This document shows, in pieces, positions 36,319 through 45,075 of a stretch of DNA of 64,000 bases. Each line of letters opens with the position of its first letter. Positions within the stretch are counted from its first letter, which is position 1. A program made the position numbers and the translations under genes. Origin of the DNA: Pedobacter sp014947265 (GTDB lineage Bacteria > Bacteroidota > Bacteroidia > Sphingobacteriales > Sphingobacteriaceae); contig NZ_JADCNK010000026.1 of NCBI RefSeq assembly GCF_014947265.1, positions 1 through 64,000 of the forward strand. The letters are read 5' to 3'. The notes below the pieces were generated by a model that did not search any database, was not told the origin of the DNA, and saw only the letters and a list, made by a program, of their open reading frames with translations.

Positions 36319-37668
36319 ATGCATAAAACCGTTGTTATCGATATTGTAGCCTTATCTGCTTCTGTAATTGGAGCACATACGCCTTTTCTTCAGAAATATA
36401 TTGCCGGGAACCATTTAACAACTATAGAACCCTTATTGCCGGCAGTTACTACGGCAGTGCAATCAAGTTATCTGACGGGTAAATATCCTTCAGAAAATGG
36501 TATTGTAGGTAATGGTTGGTACGATCATGCGGATGCTGAAATTAAATTCTGGAAACAGTCTAACAAACTGGTAAATGCCGAAAAAATATGGGATCGCGCT
36601 AAAAAGGAAAATCCTGATTTTACCTGTTCCAATATGTTCTGGTGGTACAATATGTATTCAACAGCCGATTTTTCGGTAACACCACGTCCAAATTACCTTG
36701 CCGATGGACGTAAATTACCTGATTGTTATTCGCAGCCTGCAGCGCTGCGCGACCATTTGCAGGCTAAACTGGGGCAGTTCCCCTTGTTTCAGTTCTGGGG
36801 CCCTGGTGCAAATATTAAATCAACAAGGTGGATTGCAGATGCCTCGATGGAAACTGAAAAGCTACATAATCCTACGCTTACCTTAATTTACCTGCCGCAT
36901 CTGGATTATTGCCTGCAAAAGTTTGGCCCCGAGTTGGATAAAATCAGTACAGAACTCAAAGAAATCGATCAGGTGGTAGAAGAATTGGTGCGTTTTTACG
37001 AAAGTAGAGGCGCGCGTATTATCCTGCTTTCTGAGTATGGTATTGCACCTGTAAATAACCCGATTCATCTTAATCGTTTGTTCAGAGAGAATGGCCTGAT
37101 CCAGATTCGTGAAGAAAGAGGATTGGAGTTGCTTGATCCGGGCGCTTCTAAAGCATTTGTAGTGGCCGATCACCAGGTTGCACACGTTTATATTAACGAC
37201 AAAGGCGTAACAGAGCAGGTAAAAGCCTTATTGAAAAATATAACTGGCATTGAATTGGTGCTTGACAAAACAGCACAGGACAAACACCACATTAACCACG
37301 AGCGTTCGGGTGACCTGGTACTGGTTGCACAAGAAAACAGCTGGTTTACCTATTATTTCTGGTTGGATGATGCTAAAGCGCCAGATTATGCAAGGGTAGT
37401 TGATATCCACAAAAAACCTGGGTACGATCCTGTAGAAATGTTCATGACCTCTAAATTAAGGGCAGGGTACAAACTTTTAAGGAAAAAAGCCGGGTTCCGT
37501 TATGTAATGGATGTAATTCCGCTTGATGCTACTTTGGTTAAAGGATCGCATGGTGGCATTAACGGAGCCGATAAATTTAAACCTGTTCTGGTTACTTCAG
37601 CGTCGATCGGGAAAACCTTACAAGCACCAGATGTTTATCAGGTGATATGGGATAGTTTAACAGTTTAA
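36319..37668 (+). CDS. eboF: EboF, nucleotide pyrophosphatase/phosphodiesterase family (alkaline-phosphatase fold)
   Basis: A 449-residue alkaline-phosphatase-superfamily protein without signal peptide. It starts with a metal-binding VVIDIVALS segment; the nucleophile region is TTAVQSSYLTGKYPSENGIVGNGW. Further metal sites are LPHLDYCLQKFGP, LSEYGIAPV and KGSHGGINGADKF. NPP enzymes cleave phosphodiesters or pyrophosphates; the natural substrate in ebo is unknown. It is the last gene of the operon, 8 bases after eboE, and a long perfect hairpin follows. Confidence 0.9.
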   Translation: MHKTVVIDIVALSASVIGAHTPFLQKYIAGNHLTTIEPLLPAVTTAVQSSYLTGKYPSENGIVGNGWYDHADAEIKFWKQSNKLVNAEKIWDRAKKENPDFTCSNMFWWYNMYSTADFSVTPRPNYLADGRKLPDCYSQPAALRDHLQAKLGQFPLFQFWGPGANIKSTRWIADASMETEKLHNPTLTLIYLPHLDYCLQKFGPELDKISTELKEIDQVVEELVRFYESRGARIILLSEYGIAPVNNPIHLNRLFRENGLIQIREERGLELLDPGASKAFVVADHQVAHVYINDKGVTEQVKALLKNITGIELVLDKTAQDKHHINHERSGDLVLVAQENSWFTYYFWLDDAKAPDYARVVDIHKKPGYDPVEMFMTSKLRAGYKLLRKKAGFRYVMDVIPLDATLVKGSHGGINGADKFKPVLVTSASIGKTLQAPDVYQVIWDSLTV

Positions 37669-37674
37669 AAAGAA

Positions 37675-37720
37675 CGACTGTTCTGCTGATCTAATAGCTA
37701 TCGAATCAGCAGAACAGTCG
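37675..37720 (+). terminator. Perfect 16-bp hairpin after the ebo operon
   Basis: Positions 37675-37690 pair perfectly with 37705-37720 around a 14-base loop, starting 7 bases after the eboF stop. No T-run follows on the plus strand. It probably marks the operon end and may serve both this operon and the convergent lipoprotein gene. Confidence 0.6.
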
Positions 37721-37791
37721 CATTTAATGAAGATTTTGTTTAGTTCAGGTTCAAATAAATTAATCTTTTAATAATCTTATCTATAAGATTA

Positions 37792-38190
37792 TTATTCTCT
37801 TACAAACCTGTATCCACAACCCTCAATACAGGGAGGATTAAGTTCAAGGGATTTTGCCGAAACTTTGTAATAAAAAGTCAACGGCATTTGGTAATTGTTG
37901 CTGTAAACTTGCATTTTTACACTGTCCAAAATCCTGAATGAAAATAAATTTGGAAAGGCATCTCCTTTAAAATTTCCAGCTTTATCTGCAGATTTTTCTA
38001 AAGTAAGATATTTAATTTCACCGTTTACTTTTGTGTACTTACCCGTTCCATTACCAATATCGGACATGGCTTCCGTTAGTTTCCATTTGCCGTAAACTTC
38101 TTCAGGCCCGTCATTATTGTTGTCTGATTTTTTGCAGGATACATGAATAACGCCTGCAACCGCTAAAAGGAGTAATACTATCTTTTTCAT
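37792..38190 (-). CDS. Small lipocalin-like lipoprotein
   Basis: A 132-residue lipoprotein with signal peptide MKKIVLLLLAVAGVIHVSC (Cys19), then KKSDNNNDG. The mature part is a single small beta-rich domain beginning YGKWKLTEAMSDIGNGTGK, the pattern of lipocalin-like DUF4488/DUF5004-type lipoproteins of Bacteroidota. The C-terminus contains a Cys pair (PPCIEGCGYRF). It is probably in the outer membrane. No role can be assigned and the gene is not clearly in an operon. Confidence 0.7.
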   Translation of the reverse strand: MKKIVLLLLAVAGVIHVSCKKSDNNNDGPEEVYGKWKLTEAMSDIGNGTGKYTKVNGEIKYLTLEKSADKAGNFKGDAFPNLFSFRILDSVKMQVYSNNYQMPLTFYYKVSAKSLELNPPCIEGCGYRFVRE

Positions 38191-38255
38191 AAAGCTTTAA
38201 TTTACAGCTTATACGTTACAAAAATCAAAAACGCTACTAAACAGTTGTTTTTTCG

Positions 38256-39179
38256 TTAATTAAACATTTTCCTAAAGGCCAGGGGCGATACCTTGGTTTT
38301 TGCTTTAAATAATTTATTAAATGATTGCGGATGTTCAAAGCCCAGTTCGTAGGCCACTTCACTTACTGATAAATTGGTGCCGGATAATTTTTCTTTTGCT
38401 TTTTCGATCAGTTTCTGGTGGATGTGCTGTTGTGCATTTTGTCCGGTGAGTGAGCGGAGCAAATCGCTCAAATAACTTGGCGAAACATTTAAATGGTCGG
38501 AAAGGTATTGCACGGTTGGCAAACCTTTAAGCATGGTTATTTTATCGTTAAAATATTCTTCCAACAATTCTTCCAGTTTTTGCAACAGGTCGCTGTTTAA
38601 TACTTTGCGTGTAATAAACTGCCGTTTATAAAAACGGTTGCTGTAATTTAGTAAAAGTTCAATCTGCGTGATGATCACATCCTGGCTAAAATCGTCAATC
38701 CTGCTGTTCAGTTCTTCCTCAATACTTTTAAAAATGCTAATAATGGTCGTTTTCTCCTTTTCTGATAAATGCAAAGCCTCATTGGTTGCATACGAAAAGA
38801 AACCATAACTTTTGATCTTTTTGGCAATTGGGTAAGATAATAGAAAATCGGGATGAATTAATAAGTTGTATAGCGAACAGACACTTGAGCTTAAATCCTC
38901 ATCATGACCAATAATCTGGTTGGGAGCAGCAAACAATAAACCGCCTTCATCAAAATCATAATAACTCTGTCCATATTTTAGCCTGCCACTCAACTTAGGT
39001 TTGTACGAGATTTTATAAAAATTCAGGATATGTGAATTGGGCTGTCCGTTCATTTCAACCGGATGATCTTCATTGTTAATTAAACTGATCAGGGGGTGTT
39101 TAGGCTGTGGCAGGCCCATCATTCGGTGTGCTTCTGTTAACGAACTGAATTTATGTGGGCTATTGTCTACCTTTTTCAT
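38256..39179 (-). CDS. AraC-family transcriptional regulator
   Basis: A 307-residue regulator with an N-terminal cupin-like sensing domain (about 40-160) and two C-terminal AraC helix-turn-helix units (about 205-305; VQYLSDHLNVSPSYLSDLLR and SVSEVAYELGFEHPQSFNKLFK). It lies 66 bases after an SDR gene in the same direction. That gap contains a 34-bp palindrome and a TAnnTTTG element, so it probably has its own regulated promoter. This SDR-AraC pairing is common in Bacteroidota, where the regulator often controls the SDR. Confidence 0.93.
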   Translation of the reverse strand: MKKVDNSPHKFSSLTEAHRMMGLPQPKHPLISLINNEDHPVEMNGQPNSHILNFYKISYKPKLSGRLKYGQSYYDFDEGGLLFAAPNQIIGHDEDLSSSVCSLYNLLIHPDFLLSYPIAKKIKSYGFFSYATNEALHLSEKEKTTIISIFKSIEEELNSRIDDFSQDVIITQIELLLNYSNRFYKRQFITRKVLNSDLLQKLEELLEEYFNDKITMLKGLPTVQYLSDHLNVSPSYLSDLLRSLTGQNAQQHIHQKLIEKAKEKLSGTNLSVSEVAYELGFEHPQSFNKLFKAKTKVSPLAFRKMFN

Positions 39180-39190
39180 ATTGATGTATA

Positions 39191-39227
39191 CAAATATAAC
39201 CGATAAGCTGTTGATTATCGGTTATAT
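39191..39227 (-). promoter_or_regulatory. Palindrome overlapping a -7 element before the AraC gene
   Basis: Positions 39194-39206 and 39215-39227 are a perfect 13-bp inverted repeat with an 8-base spacer. On the minus strand TATATTTG (39198 to 39191) is a TAnnTTTG match that overlaps it. This is either an operator controlling the AraC gene or a hairpin ending the SDR transcript. No T-tract follows. Confidence 0.5.
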
Positions 39228-39245
39228 AGTTAATTTTCTGATTAA

Positions 39246-40106
39246 TTAACCTTGTGCTGCATTTGATACGGCTTCCCATTCCTCCCAGGTTGATAAGCGC
39301 TCCGCATAAGCCGTGCGTACCCAAGGCAGGTTATGGCTGCCTAAGAATAAGCGGAGTGGTGGATTTTCAGCATCAACGATTTTGAAAACAGCTTGTGGCG
39401 TTGCGTCCGGATTTCCCCTTTCCATTTGCTGTAACCCTTCAAAAAACTTTGCTTTAAATTCTGTATAAACCTCCAAACCGTCTGCAAATTTTAACGATTC
39501 CTGACTTCCAAATTCAGTAGCATAAGCACCTGGTTCGATAATGGTTACTTTAATGCCAAAAGATTTTACCTCTGCTGCCAAACTCTCGTGGATGGCTTCG
39601 AATGCCCATTTAGAAGAAGCATAATAACCGATAACGGGTAGAACTACGTGGCCAAGGTTGCTCGAGGTACCTAAAATATGTCCGTATCCCTGCTTGCGTA
39701 ATATCGGCAGCGCAGCTTGTATAACAGCCACCGTTCCGAAAATGTTGGTATCGTACATGGCCTTAACCTGATCAATGGTAGCCTCTTCAATAGTACCCAC
39801 AAGCGAATAACCTGCATTGTTTAACACAATATCCAACCTTCCAAAATGTTTGTGTGCCTGTTGAACAGCTTTTTCTACCTGGTCATAATTGGTTACATCC
39901 AGTTCTAATGTCAATACATTTTCCTTATACCTTTCCTGAAGATCGGCTATACTAGAAATGTTTCTTGCCGTTGCAGCCACTTTATCGCCGCGTTCCAGTG
40001 CGGCTGTTGCCCATACCCGGCCAAAGCCACGCGATGAACCTGTAATAAACCAAACTTTATAAGCTGGAGCGGTAGTATTATCCTGATTTTCTTGTTGATG
40101 TTCCAT
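39246..40106 (-). CDS. Short-chain dehydrogenase/reductase (SDR)
   Basis: A 286-residue classical SDR. I start it at 40106 (MEHQQENQDNTT) because an in-frame ATG 48 bases earlier adds residues foreign to the family. The cofactor loop is FITGSSRGFGRVWA, followed by NNAGYSLVGTIEEA and the catalytic YYASSKWAFE (Tyr and Lys) with a preceding GTSSN serine. It is probably NADP-dependent, reducing a carbonyl of unknown identity. The AraC gene follows on the same strand. Confidence 0.92.
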   Translation of the reverse strand: MEHQQENQDNTTAPAYKVWFITGSSRGFGRVWATAALERGDKVAATARNISSIADLQERYKENVLTLELDVTNYDQVEKAVQQAHKHFGRLDIVLNNAGYSLVGTIEEATIDQVKAMYDTNIFGTVAVIQAALPILRKQGYGHILGTSSNLGHVVLPVIGYYASSKWAFEAIHESLAAEVKSFGIKVTIIEPGAYATEFGSQESLKFADGLEVYTEFKAKFFEGLQQMERGNPDATPQAVFKIVDAENPPLRLFLGSHNLPWVRTAYAERLSTWEEWEAVSNAAQG

Positions 40107-40216
40107 AATTTTCGACTTAAATAAATTGATAATCCAAAGGTGACAATGCTTCAATGTTATTTTGTAGTCGAATTGAGGGCTTTTGTAGCCAAAATGAGAA
40201 AGAAAGAGGGAGTAGC

Positions 40217-40954
40217 TTAGCTTGATTTTAAAACAACCAAAATGAGTATAACACTCAGCATCAGAATAAAAAAAGAAAATTTGAAATAAACGGTAAAAAA
40301 AGGGAACTTTTTTTCCTGTGCACCATAATGGATTAAATTTTCCTGAAGTTGTTGTACGTATTTTTCGTTTTCCTGTTGATCCCGGCTCAGCTGGTTAAAA
40401 TCTTTAAACTTTTTAAAATCCTGTGATGTTCCCGGTACCAGTATCCAAAGTTTTTGATCAGTTTGCAGGTAGATCACATTTAATAGCAATGCATCTTTCT
40501 TGATCTGGTAGTGCTTAACATTGATGAGGTTATCCGCAACAACAGGACCATTTTCCCATGTAACATTAATGCGGTGATATGCATTGTAGATAAAAAGTAT
40601 ACCAATGGCTATTGCTATGGGCAGGATAACTTCTTTGGTAAGGATGGCATCTACAATTTTGGGATAGGGGAGTGAATCGTAAGGATCAAGTTCTCCAATC
40701 AGCATAACCAGCATTAAAATATTGATTAGGTTGAAAACAAGACTAACAATAAAATAAGCTTGTTTTAAATCAGCACATTTTAGGTGTACCGGAAACATTT
40801 TCTGACCAAGGCCATAGGCTTCGGGTAGTACATCAGGGAAATTAGCAACTTCCTGTTGAAATTTTTTATTCCGATAGCGGATAATCATGCCCAATACCAC
40901 GATACAGAGAAACGCTATTCCGATAAACAGGTAAAAGGTGTATTGTGAATTCAA
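40217..40954 (-). CDS. Uncharacterised membrane protein
   Basis: A 245-residue protein with four predicted spans (about 7-25, 70-90, 107-127 and 222-242) around a cytosolic or periplasmic loop (about 130-215) that has no motif I recognise (MLVMLIGELDPYDSLPYPKI; INVTWENGPVVADNLINVK). It is on the same strand as the SDR gene but 110 bases upstream. Composition is normal for the region. I cannot assign a family. Confidence 0.75.
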   Translation of the reverse strand: MNSQYTFYLFIGIAFLCIVVLGMIIRYRNKKFQQEVANFPDVLPEAYGLGQKMFPVHLKCADLKQAYFIVSLVFNLINILMLVMLIGELDPYDSLPYPKIVDAILTKEVILPIAIAIGILFIYNAYHRINVTWENGPVVADNLINVKHYQIKKDALLLNVIYLQTDQKLWILVPGTSQDFKKFKDFNQLSRDQQENEKYVQQLQENLIHYGAQEKKFPFFTVYFKFSFFILMLSVILILVVLKSS

Positions 40955-41076
40955 ATGGCTACAAGAGATTTAGATCTTACTGTTTCAAACTTTTGTAAAA
41001 GACAAATACAGAGGCATAAATGTTTTTCTGGTGCTTGTTTTTTGGTTGTTTAGTTATTAAGTTGTTTTTAAATCCG

Positions 41077-41098
41077 TGGTCTGTATCCTTTCAGACCA
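41077..41098. repeat. Dispersed hairpin repeat (TGGTCTG type)
   Basis: TGGTCTG (41077-41083) and CAGACCA (41092-41098) form a 7-bp inverted repeat with TATCCTTT between. The element at 62430-62451 has the same arms with two more paired bases and the same TCCT core. Confidence 0.6.
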
Positions 41099-41112
41099 TT
41101 AAAACATATTTT

Positions 41113-41148
41113 ATTTCGGCCTGTGGGGACACAGACGAAGGAGTTGGT
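41113..41148. repeat. Dispersed hairpin repeat (TTTCGG..GGAGTTGGT type), copy 1
   Basis: The copy reads ATTTCGGCCTGTGGGGACAC then AGACGAAGGAGTTGGT, with CTGTG/CACAG arms around GGGA. It closely matches 41523-41564, where the arms have changed together with loss of one pair, and shares the ATTTCGG start and the purine loop with 62366-62391. These are repetitive extragenic palindromes by appearance. Confidence 0.6.
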
Positions 41149-41522
41149 TAATAAGATTGGTGGGGACACGAACCATGGCAATGGAAAAATTCACGCTTTC
41201 GGTGGTAGTTTAATGATCTTTTATTTGGAGCGCAATCCCTGTGTAAAACAAGAAGTTTCTTCCCGTTTTCCGTTTTTACGCTTCGCTTCCTCGTGCCTCG
41301 TCGCTGTAGGGTAACACTTCAACCGGGGCTAGGTGGGCAAAACAGCATTTCATTTTTGGGGCTGCAGGGTGAAGAACCCTTGTTGATTAAACCTGATTGA
41401 GCGGAATAGCCCGCAGCGCAGCGAGGACTATAAGCGAAAGCGGGGCTGTAAACTGCCAGGAGCCACAAGCCACTCATTTCCTAATTTTAATAAAACTCTT
41501 TCTTAATCGTCATTCTGAATTT

Positions 41523-41564
41523 ATTCCATTTCGGTCTGTGGGAACACCGACCGAGGAGTTGGTA
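41523..41564. repeat. Dispersed hairpin repeat (TTTCGG..GGAGTTGGT type), copy 2
   Basis: CGGTCTGTG (41531-41539) pairs with CACCGACCG (41544-41552) except for one position, around GGAA, and is followed by AGGAGTTGGT exactly as in copy 1. It sits between degraded GC-rich segments. Confidence 0.6.
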
Positions 41565-41728
41565 GTTTTTCGCAGATCAATTTGTTTTTATTGTGCTCAA
41601 GAATGCTGGCGCATTTTGGAGTGCCAATTACCCAAAGCGCTTTGCGTTAAGTTGAAAGTATATGTCATTCCAGAAAGCCACTGTTTGAAAACAAAGGAGT
41701 TAGAATAGTAGTTCTTGTTCGTAGGCGC

Positions 41729-41840
41729 GTCATTTCAACCTTAGTGTAGTACCCGAGGACTATGCGAAGCAAAATCTTTGAACTTTCAATAATCATAGTT
41801 CAAAGATTTCTCCATTTCGCTGCGCTTCAGTCGAAATGAC
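41729..41840. repeat. 112-bp inverted-repeat element (GTCATTTC..GAAATGAC)
   Basis: Outer arms GTCATTTC (41729-41736) and GAAATGAC (41833-41840) enclose a perfect 13-bp stem (41772-41784 with 41797-41809; AAATCTTTGAACT). This is the common Bacteroidota 'guanine-poor' extragenic hairpin with 'caaagatttctcc..tcgctgcgcttcag'. A related piece is at about 49018-49090 in this window. Confidence 0.65.
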
Positions 41841-41985
41841 GGTCGACTTTGGGAATCTGCCATTATTATTTGGTCGGGAACCCAATGTTTAATAATGGGT
41901 ATTTTAAGCTTCCCATTTTCGCGATAATGACGACTTTCCTATTGGGATCTGCCTCAGGCATCTTCCATTTTACCTTGTCCATCTT

Positions 41986-43623
41986 TTAAAGGCTTACCCC
42001 TCTTTTCCAGGGGATAAAATCATCCTGATTAAGCTGTACGGCTTTTGGAGTTTCTTCGCCACTGGCCACTTTAATACAGTATTCTAATATATCTTCGCCC
42101 ATTTCATTAATGGTTTTTTCACCATTGATAACTGGTCCGGTATCGATATCGATAATATCACTCATGCGTTTGGCCAGGATTGAATTGGTGGCTACTTTAA
42201 TGGTTGGGCAAACCGGATTTCCTGTTGGTGTACCTAAACCTGTAGTAAATAAAATTAAGGTTGCGCCGGCAGCAGCTTTACCTGTAGTGGCTTCAACATC
42301 ATTACCTGGAGTACATACCAGGCTTAAGCCAGGTTTAGTTGCCGGTTCCGTGTAGTCTAAAACATCTACCACAGGAGCGGAGCCGGCTTTACGCGCCGCA
42401 CCAGCCGACTTAATCGCATCAGTAATTAAGCCATCCTTAATGTTACCCGGAGAAGGATTCATGTAAAAACCCGAACCCACTTTATGTGCCAGATCATCAT
42501 ACTCTGTCATTAAACGGATGAATTTTTCGGCAGTTGGCTGATCAACTGATCTATCGATCATTTCCTGCTCCACCCCACAAAGTTCGGGGAACTCTGCCAA
42601 TAAAACCTTTGCACCTAAGGCTACCAATAAATCGGCACAGTAACCAACCGCAGGGTTTGCTGAAATACCGCTAAAGCCATCGCTACCGCCACATTTAACT
42701 CCCACACACATCTTGCTTAACGGCGCCGTCGCACGCTCTTGTTTATTAATGAACATCAATCCTTCAAAGGTATCGCGGATGGCATTTTGGATCAATTGCT
42801 CTTCACTTTGTGACTTTTGTTGCTCGAAAATTAAAAGTGGTTTATCAAAATCAGGGTCAAGGGCAAACAGATCGCGTTTAAAATCTTCTACCTGCAAGTG
42901 CTGGCAGCCTAAACTTAAAACGGTTATACCGGCCACATTGGGGTGATGGGCATAAGCCGCCAGCAATTTGCTCAGCGTATCCGAGTCCTGTCGTGTTCCA
43001 CCACAACCCCCATTGTGTGTGAGGAATTTAATTCCGTCTACATTTTTAAAGGTGCGGCTGGCTTTATCTACTTTAGGTTCAAAACTAATATGGTTAATAT
43101 CTTCTCCGTTTTCATAGGCCTGAACCAGTTTGTGGGTATAAGATTTATATTTGTCATCTACGGCATAACCCAACTCACTATAAAGCGATTCTTTAATAAT
43201 GTCCAGATTTCTGTTTTCGCAAAATACAGTCGGAATAAATAACCAATAATTAGCGGTACCCACTTCGCCGTTTTTACGGTGATAACCATTAAAACTGCGG
43301 TTGGCATATTTACTTACATCGGGCGCTTCCCATTTGTAATTAACATTACGATAAGCAAATGGCTCTGCAGCATGTTTGGTATTCTCCACATTCATTCGCA
43401 TACCAGCCTTTACCTCAAATTGTACCTTTCCAACCAAAACGCCGTACATCATTACCTCGTCGCCTGCTTTCATATCCTGCATAAAAAATTTATGTTTGGC
43501 AGGGATCTCATCAACAGTAACGTAGGTATTTCCTTCATGCACTATTTTGGTATCCTGAGGCAAATTCTGTAATGCAACCAAAACATTATCAGCGTTGTTA
43601 ATCTTGATGACTAAATTTTTCAT
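41986..43623 (-). CDS. uxaA: Altronate dehydratase (UxaA-family)
   Basis: A 545-residue dehydratase from the ATG at 43623 (the codon two before it is TTG). The N-terminal SAF domain (about 1-95) joins the large UxaA catalytic domain (VKCGGSDGFSGISANPAVG; HNGGCGGTRQDS; PGNDVEATTGKAAAGATL; ICPT-type VCPTIKVATNS). It removes water from D-altronate to give 2-keto-3-deoxygluconate in hexuronate catabolism, or acts on a related sugar acid. A FucP-type transporter gene lies 8 bases upstream in the same operon. No tagaturonate reductase or KDG kinase is in the window, so the exact substrate is open. Confidence 0.9.
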   Translation of the reverse strand: MKNLVIKINNADNVLVALQNLPQDTKIVHEGNTYVTVDEIPAKHKFFMQDMKAGDEVMMYGVLVGKVQFEVKAGMRMNVENTKHAAEPFAYRNVNYKWEAPDVSKYANRSFNGYHRKNGEVGTANYWLFIPTVFCENRNLDIIKESLYSELGYAVDDKYKSYTHKLVQAYENGEDINHISFEPKVDKASRTFKNVDGIKFLTHNGGCGGTRQDSDTLSKLLAAYAHHPNVAGITVLSLGCQHLQVEDFKRDLFALDPDFDKPLLIFEQQKSQSEEQLIQNAIRDTFEGLMFINKQERATAPLSKMCVGVKCGGSDGFSGISANPAVGYCADLLVALGAKVLLAEFPELCGVEQEMIDRSVDQPTAEKFIRLMTEYDDLAHKVGSGFYMNPSPGNIKDGLITDAIKSAGAARKAGSAPVVDVLDYTEPATKPGLSLVCTPGNDVEATTGKAAAGATLILFTTGLGTPTGNPVCPTIKVATNSILAKRMSDIIDIDTGPVINGEKTINEMGEDILEYCIKVASGEETPKAVQLNQDDFIPWKRGVSL

Positions 43624-43631
43624 TGTCAATT

Positions 43632-44942
43632 TTATGCTTCTAAACTAATTTCTTTTTCAATGTGATTGGGTTTCCATCCTTTCCAGCCAAAGTAGAAAAC
43701 CACTAAAAAGCATACAAATGGTACCAAATATCCATATTGTATATTGTGTGTGGCATCCGATATCAAACCTAATATCGGCGGTAAAAAGGCGCCACCAACA
43801 ATAGACATCACAATTAACGATGAGCCAAGTTTTGTGTCTTTACCCAAACCTGCTATACCCAGGGAGAATATGGTTGGGAACATGATCGACATAAAGAAAG
43901 AGACACCGATTAAAGCATAAACAGTAATCATTCCACTTGCAAAAATAGATACGAGCGTAAGTATAGCACTGATTAATGCATAAAGCATCAACAGCTTATG
44001 GGCAGCTACGTATCTCATGAAGAAGGTTCCGGCAAACCTGCCAATCATAAAAGCCAGGCCTGCAGCACCAGCGTACCATTTTGCTGCATCCTGACTGATA
44101 CCTGCCGATGAGGTAACAAAACTGATGAATAAACTCAATACGCAAACCTGTGCACCAACATAAAAAAACTGACCGATAATGGCCCAACGCAAATGGCTAT
44201 GGCCTAACACATGTGAAAAACTACTTTTTTCCTGTGCATTTTCTTCTTCTTTGATATCGGGCAGCTTGGTGAAAATAAATAGTATAGCGACTACAATAAT
44301 CAGGATGCCTAAAATTAGATATGGCGCTTTTACCGTCGATGCCTCTTCGAGTATATAAGCCTGTTTTTCTAAGGGCAACATTTTCGCCAATTGAACATCG
44401 GTATATTTTACTTCGGTAAAAATAAATTTACCGCCGAGTACAGGTGCTAAAAATGCAGCTAAACCATTAAATGACTGAGAGAAATTTAAGCGCTGGGTAG
44501 CGGTTTCTGGTGGACCTAACACGGTAACATAAGGGTTTGCCGCTGTTTCTAAAAAGGTTAAACCACAGGCGATAATAAAAAGTGCACCTAAGAAAAAGAT
44601 GTATTGTGCGGTATTGGCGGCGGGTATAAATAATAAACAGCCAATGGCAAATAAAACAAGGCCTAATATTATCCCACTTTTATACCCGTACTTACGCATA
44701 ATGTAACCTGCGGGTAGTGCCAATAAAAAATAAGCGATAAAAACAGATGAATCAACCAGGGTAGATTCGAAAACGTTTAGTTGAAAAGCTTTGCGTAAAT
44801 GCGGAATTAATACCGGATCGAGATTGTGGACAAAACCCCAGAAGAAAAATAGACTGGTGACCAAAATTAATGGGAATAAATATCCCTTGCCATTTTTTGG
44901 CGTATCTGATACCTGAAAGTTCGTTGATGGTGTGTGGCTCAT
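43632..44942 (-). CDS. FucP-type MFS sugar transporter
   Basis: A 436-residue major-facilitator permease with twelve predicted spans. The N-terminal SLFFFWGFVHNLDPVLIPHL segment and the ALPAGYIMRKYGYKSGIILG loop are typical of the L-fucose/glucose-galactose:H+ symporter family. Given the altronate dehydratase in the same operon, the cargo is probably a hexuronate or another acid sugar. The divergent AraC gene at 45118 likely controls it. The intergenic region holds a perfect palindrome. Confidence 0.93.
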   Translation of the reverse strand: MSHTPSTNFQVSDTPKNGKGYLFPLILVTSLFFFWGFVHNLDPVLIPHLRKAFQLNVFESTLVDSSVFIAYFLLALPAGYIMRKYGYKSGIILGLVLFAIGCLLFIPAANTAQYIFFLGALFIIACGLTFLETAANPYVTVLGPPETATQRLNFSQSFNGLAAFLAPVLGGKFIFTEVKYTDVQLAKMLPLEKQAYILEEASTVKAPYLILGILIIVVAILFIFTKLPDIKEEENAQEKSSFSHVLGHSHLRWAIIGQFFYVGAQVCVLSLFISFVTSSAGISQDAAKWYAGAAGLAFMIGRFAGTFFMRYVAAHKLLMLYALISAILTLVSIFASGMITVYALIGVSFFMSIMFPTIFSLGIAGLGKDTKLGSSLIVMSIVGGAFLPPILGLISDATHNIQYGYLVPFVCFLVVFYFGWKGWKPNHIEKEISLEA

Positions 44943-45075
44943 GTTTTGTTAGTTATAATGGTTTAAGCTGGTTCTTTTTGGTTAGTTGCTGTATTACAAA
45001 TTAAACCGATAAGTATTAATAAAAATTTAACTTTATGATCTAATTATTAAACGATATTAGCTCCATTTTTTACAT

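Larger units (their letters stand above)
40955..41985. other. 1-kb gene-free block of dispersed repeats
   Basis: The block is a mosaic of hairpin repeats (41077-41098, 41113-41148, 41523-41564), GC-richer fragments (about 41225-41460, such as 'gcccgcagcgcagcgaggac'), and a large inverted repeat at 41729-41840. Short open frames across it (41123-41314 and 41397-41708) are translations of repeats and are rejected. The same repeat types occur at 48.9-49.3, 57.3-57.4 and 62.3-62.5 kb. Confidence 0.6.

Noticed and set aside
40107..40154. Upstream start for the SDR
   Set aside because: The extra 16 residues are not part of the SDR family and the ATG at 40106 fits the usual length.
41123..41314. 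63-codon frame in the 41-kb repeat block
   Set aside because: It translates the hairpin repeats and has no protein-like pattern or family resemblance.
41397..41708. 103-codon frame in the repeat block
   Set aside because: It crosses repeat copy 2 and GC-rich fragments; composition and lack of motifs argue against coding.
42943..43242. 99-codon frame antisense to uxaA
   Set aside because: It is a shadow of a well-supported gene on the other strand; the same holds for the other antisense frames in susC, the kinases and eboD.
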